A stretch of DNA of 64,000 nucleotides from an uncultured Ruminococcus sp. (GTDB taxonomy: Bacteria; Bacillota; Clostridia; Oscillospirales; Ruminococcaceae). The notes under the pieces were generated by a model, which saw only the letters and a program-made list of their open reading frames with translations, ran no database searches and was not told where the DNA came from. Shown piece after piece: positions 62,320-64,000 of this stretch; position 1 is the stretch's first letter, and each line of letters opens with the position of its first letter. The translations under genes and the position numbers were made by a program. Location of the stretch: NCBI GenBank assembly GCA_944388405.1, contig CALXIQ010000038.1, positions 1 to 64,000 on the forward strand. The letters run 5' to 3'.

Positions 62320-62348
62320 TTGACTTGTACAACAAAATGTTGTACAAT
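62320..62348 (+). promoter_or_regulatory. Promoter of the zinc-ribbon genes with an internal perfect palindrome
   Basis: TTGACT (62320-62325) and TACAAT (62343-62348) are 17 bases apart. The perfect inverted repeat TTGTACAAC-AAAAT-GTTGTACAA (62325-62347) fills the spacer, as for a repressor operator. Confidence 0.75.
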
Positions 62349-62381
62349 AAATTTAAGAAAAAATAATGAGGGTGATTGATT

Positions 62382-62747
62382 ATGTATTGCAGAAACTGCG
62401 GAAAGCAAATGCCTGATGATGCGAATTTTTGTGCATCATGCGGAGCTTCACAAAATGATGAAATTAACCGTGAATTTTCAGGGCAGGTAACATTTAATAA
62501 TGGTGAGTATAGTCAATCTAATCGTGTCCTTGAGCATATTGGTCAAGCGTTAATAATAATCGGAATTATTTTTGGAATTACAACAGTATCATTTATTGGA
62601 AGCGAAGGTGCGATTTTTGATTTTAGTTCTTGGGATTATGAATATGGTGACGGAAAAACAGTAATAATGATACTTTCTATTTTAACAGTAATATCTCTTA
62701 TAATAGGAATTAGCATCAAAAGTGCGACAAAATCAAGATTTAAATAA
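62382..62747 (+). CDS. Small zinc-ribbon membrane protein, copy 1
   Basis: About 121 residues. The N-terminus is a zinc ribbon (CRNCGKQMPDDANFCASCGA, two CxxC pairs), followed by a polar linker and two membrane helices (ALIIIGIIFGITTVSFIG and VIMILSILTVISLIIGI). Proteins of this type are common in Firmicutes and mostly uncharacterised. ATG 62382 follows GAGGGTG. The gene is AT-rich compared with its surroundings. It is followed 38 bases later by a paralogue. Confidence 0.82.
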   Translation: MYCRNCGKQMPDDANFCASCGASQNDEINREFSGQVTFNNGEYSQSNRVLEHIGQALIIIGIIFGITTVSFIGSEGAIFDFSSWDYEYGDGKTVIMILSILTVISLIIGISIKSATKSRFK

Positions 62748-62785
62748 TAAAGCTTACAGTTTTAAAATCATAAGGGTGATTAATG

Positions 62786-63151
62786 ATGTTTTGCAGAAAC
62801 TGCGGGAAGCAATTAGCCGATGACACAAAATTTTGTCCGTCGTGCGGCGCTCCGCAAAACAATGGTGTAAATTTCAGGTATTCAGAGAAACCACAGATTA
62901 ATAATAAATCAAATTCTTCAAACAAAGGTTTTAAACGAGTCGGCATAACCTTAACTATATCTGGATTTGCTGCTTGGATGCTCCTTCTTTTAATTCTTCG
63001 GCTGGTAATCGACAGAAAACCTTATAGGATGTTTAACTACACAAGCGATGAAGAAGAATTTATATTGATGTTTATCTCGCTCGCTTTTTTAACCATGCTT
63101 GCCGGAATCGGTTTAATAATAGCATATATCGTTAAGTCAAGAAAAAAGTGA
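62786..63151 (+). CDS. Small zinc-ribbon membrane protein, copy 2
   Basis: Paralogue of the previous gene: zinc ribbon CRNCGKQLADDTKFCPSCGA, a Ser/Asn-rich linker, and two membrane helices (GITLTISGFAAWMLLLLI and MFISLAFLTMLAGIGLII). ATG 62786 follows AAGGGTG; ATG 62783 is the alternative, but the paralogue supports the second. The zinc ribbons are nearly identical while the membrane parts have diverged, suggesting duplication followed by specialisation. Confidence 0.82.
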   Translation: MFCRNCGKQLADDTKFCPSCGAPQNNGVNFRYSEKPQINNKSNSSNKGFKRVGITLTISGFAAWMLLLLILRLVIDRKPYRMFNYTSDEEEFILMFISLAFLTMLAGIGLIIAYIVKSRKK

Positions 63152-63236
63152 CCGATATCAAAAAAGCATTTATATGAAAACACAGCCTCCCACCGGACGT
63201 TACTGTCATACCCCAAACTAATATATCTAATCATTC

Positions 63237-63267
63237 AACTCAGGGCGTAAATCACCCTGAGTTTTTT
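63237..63267 (+). terminator. Terminator after the zinc-ribbon genes
   Basis: AACTCAGGG (63237-63245) pairs with CCCTGAGTT, followed by TTTTTT. Confidence 0.85.
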
Positions 63268-63279
63268 GCGCTCACAAAA

Positions 63280-63308
63280 TTGACAACCCCTTAAATCCAT
63301 GCTATAAT
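63280..63308 (+). promoter_or_regulatory. Consensus lepA promoter
   Basis: TTGACA (63280-63285), 17 bases, TATAAT (63303-63308). Confidence 0.8.
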
Positions 63309-63354
63309 AACTATCATGGAAAAGTATGTGATTTTTTAAAGTAGGAGAATTTAG

Positions 63355-64000
63355 ATGAATCAGGAAAACATCCGCAATTTCTGTATAATAGCTCATATAG
63401 ACCACGGAAAATCCACCCTTGCCGACAGAATTCTGGAGCAGACCCAGACAGTTGCGCTGAGGGATATGGAAAATCAGCTGCTCGATAATATGGACATCGA
63501 GCGTGAGCGGGGAATAACTATCAAAGCCAGGGCGGTGCGCCTTAATTATCATGCCGACAACGGCCAGGATTATGTGTTCAATCTTATAGATACCCCTGGC
63601 CATGTGGACTTTAATTACGAGGTTTCACGTTCCCTTGCCGCCTGCGAGGGGGCGGTGCTGGTGGTTGACGCCTCTCAGGGTATCGAGGCTCAGACGCTGG
63701 CAAATACCTATCTTGCGCTGGAGCATGACCTGGAGATTCTTCCTGTGGTAAATAAAATAGACCTGCCCTCTGCCGACCCCGAAAGAGTCTGCGCCGAGGT
63801 GGAAAATGTAATAGGAATCCCGGCAATGGACGCCCCCAGAGTTTCCGCAAAGCTGGGCACTAACATCCACGAAGTCCTTGAAAGAATTGTAACGGATGTG
63901 CCCTGTCCGTCGGGAGACGAAAATGAACCTTTGAAAGCTTTGATTTTCGACAGCTATTACGATTCCTATAAAGGGGTAATTGTTTTTGTCAGAGTAAAGG
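63355..64000 (+). CDS. lepA: Elongation factor 4 (LepA), 5' part only
   Basis: Ribosomal GTPase that back-translocates stalled ribosomes. The visible 215 residues carry the G1 loop [13 protein letters not shown], the switch region [10 protein letters not shown]3 [11 protein letters not shown] and G4 NKIDLP. The spacing and the LEQTQTVA segment fit LepA rather than EF-G or TypA. ATG 63355 follows GTAGGAG. The frame is still open at the end of the window; the rest of the gene lies beyond it. Confidence 0.96.
   Translation, partial: MNQENIRNFCIIAHIDHGKSTLADRILEQTQTVALRDMENQLLDNMDIERERGITIKARAVRLNYHADNGQDYVFNLIDTPGHVDFNYEVSRSLAACEGAVLVVDASQGIEAQTLANTYLALEHDLEILPVVNKIDLPSADPERVCAEVENVIGIPAMDAPRVSAKLGTNIHEVLERIVTDVPCPSGDENEPLKALIFDSYYDSYKGVIVFVRVK

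Overview
The window reads as chromosomal DNA of an obligately anaerobic, plant-fibre-degrading Firmicute, most like Ruminococcus/Oscillospiraceae. The clues are LytR-CpsA-Psr and LTA-synthase-type envelope proteins, many lipoboxes, HrcA/CIRCE heat-shock control, an oxygen-sensitive glycyl radical enzyme, FeoB ferrous iron uptake, and dense sets of arabinose, cellulose and mixed-linkage-glucan genes (GH51, GH5, GH1, GH16, GH94-like). The species is inferred from gene content only. No phage, insertion sequence, CRISPR array or rRNA was seen.

Layout. 0-11 kb is mostly housekeeping: PP2C phosphatase (+), galE, an LCP protein, a type IIA topoisomerase pair (parE-parC order, minus strand), a phosphofructokinase with mixed diagnostic residues, and an unknown coiled-coil membrane protein. 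11-14 kb (minus) holds an orphan sugar-binding lipoprotein and a surface protein with Thr-Asp-Ser tandem repeats and a sortase-like tail. 14-25.6 kb is a pentose/cellulose region: an AraC regulator with an intracellular GH5, divergent from a GH51 arabinofuranosidase and two tandem GH5 lipoproteins, then araA-araB-araD and a GH1 beta-glucosidase.

25.6-39 kb is the most unusual part. Two secreted lichenase lipoproteins (GH16), two cytosolic GH94-like phosphorylase homologues, a ROK sugar kinase, a NanE-type epimerase, a glycyl radical enzyme (GRE) with its radical-SAM activase, and a HAD phosphatase end at a strong terminator, facing a convergent AraC regulator. Three promoters here carry the same 12-bp motif, AAAATAGTGCAA, starting exactly 54 bases upstream of a TATAAT box. 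This marks a co-regulated unit and ties the GRE to beta-glucan use.

39-48 kb holds the hrcA-grpE-dnaK-dnaJ operon (minus) behind a perfect CIRCE and a second overlapping imperfect one, then an NlpC/P60 hydrolase and an LTA-synthase-like sulfatase. 48.5-56.4 kb holds a Cof-type HAD phosphatase and a seven-gene polyamine operon (minus) that encodes both the classical spermidine route (speD, speA, speE, speB) and the carboxyspermidine route (dehydrogenase and nspC). 56.6-60.1 kb is a ferrous iron operon (two FeoA proteins, FeoB and a 49-residue Cys-rich FeoB partner) with three copies of an 18-bp palindromic operator. 60.5-64 kb has tRNA-Thr(GGT), an acyltransferase, an XRE regulator divergent from two small zinc-ribbon membrane proteins, and the 5' part of lepA, which runs off the end.
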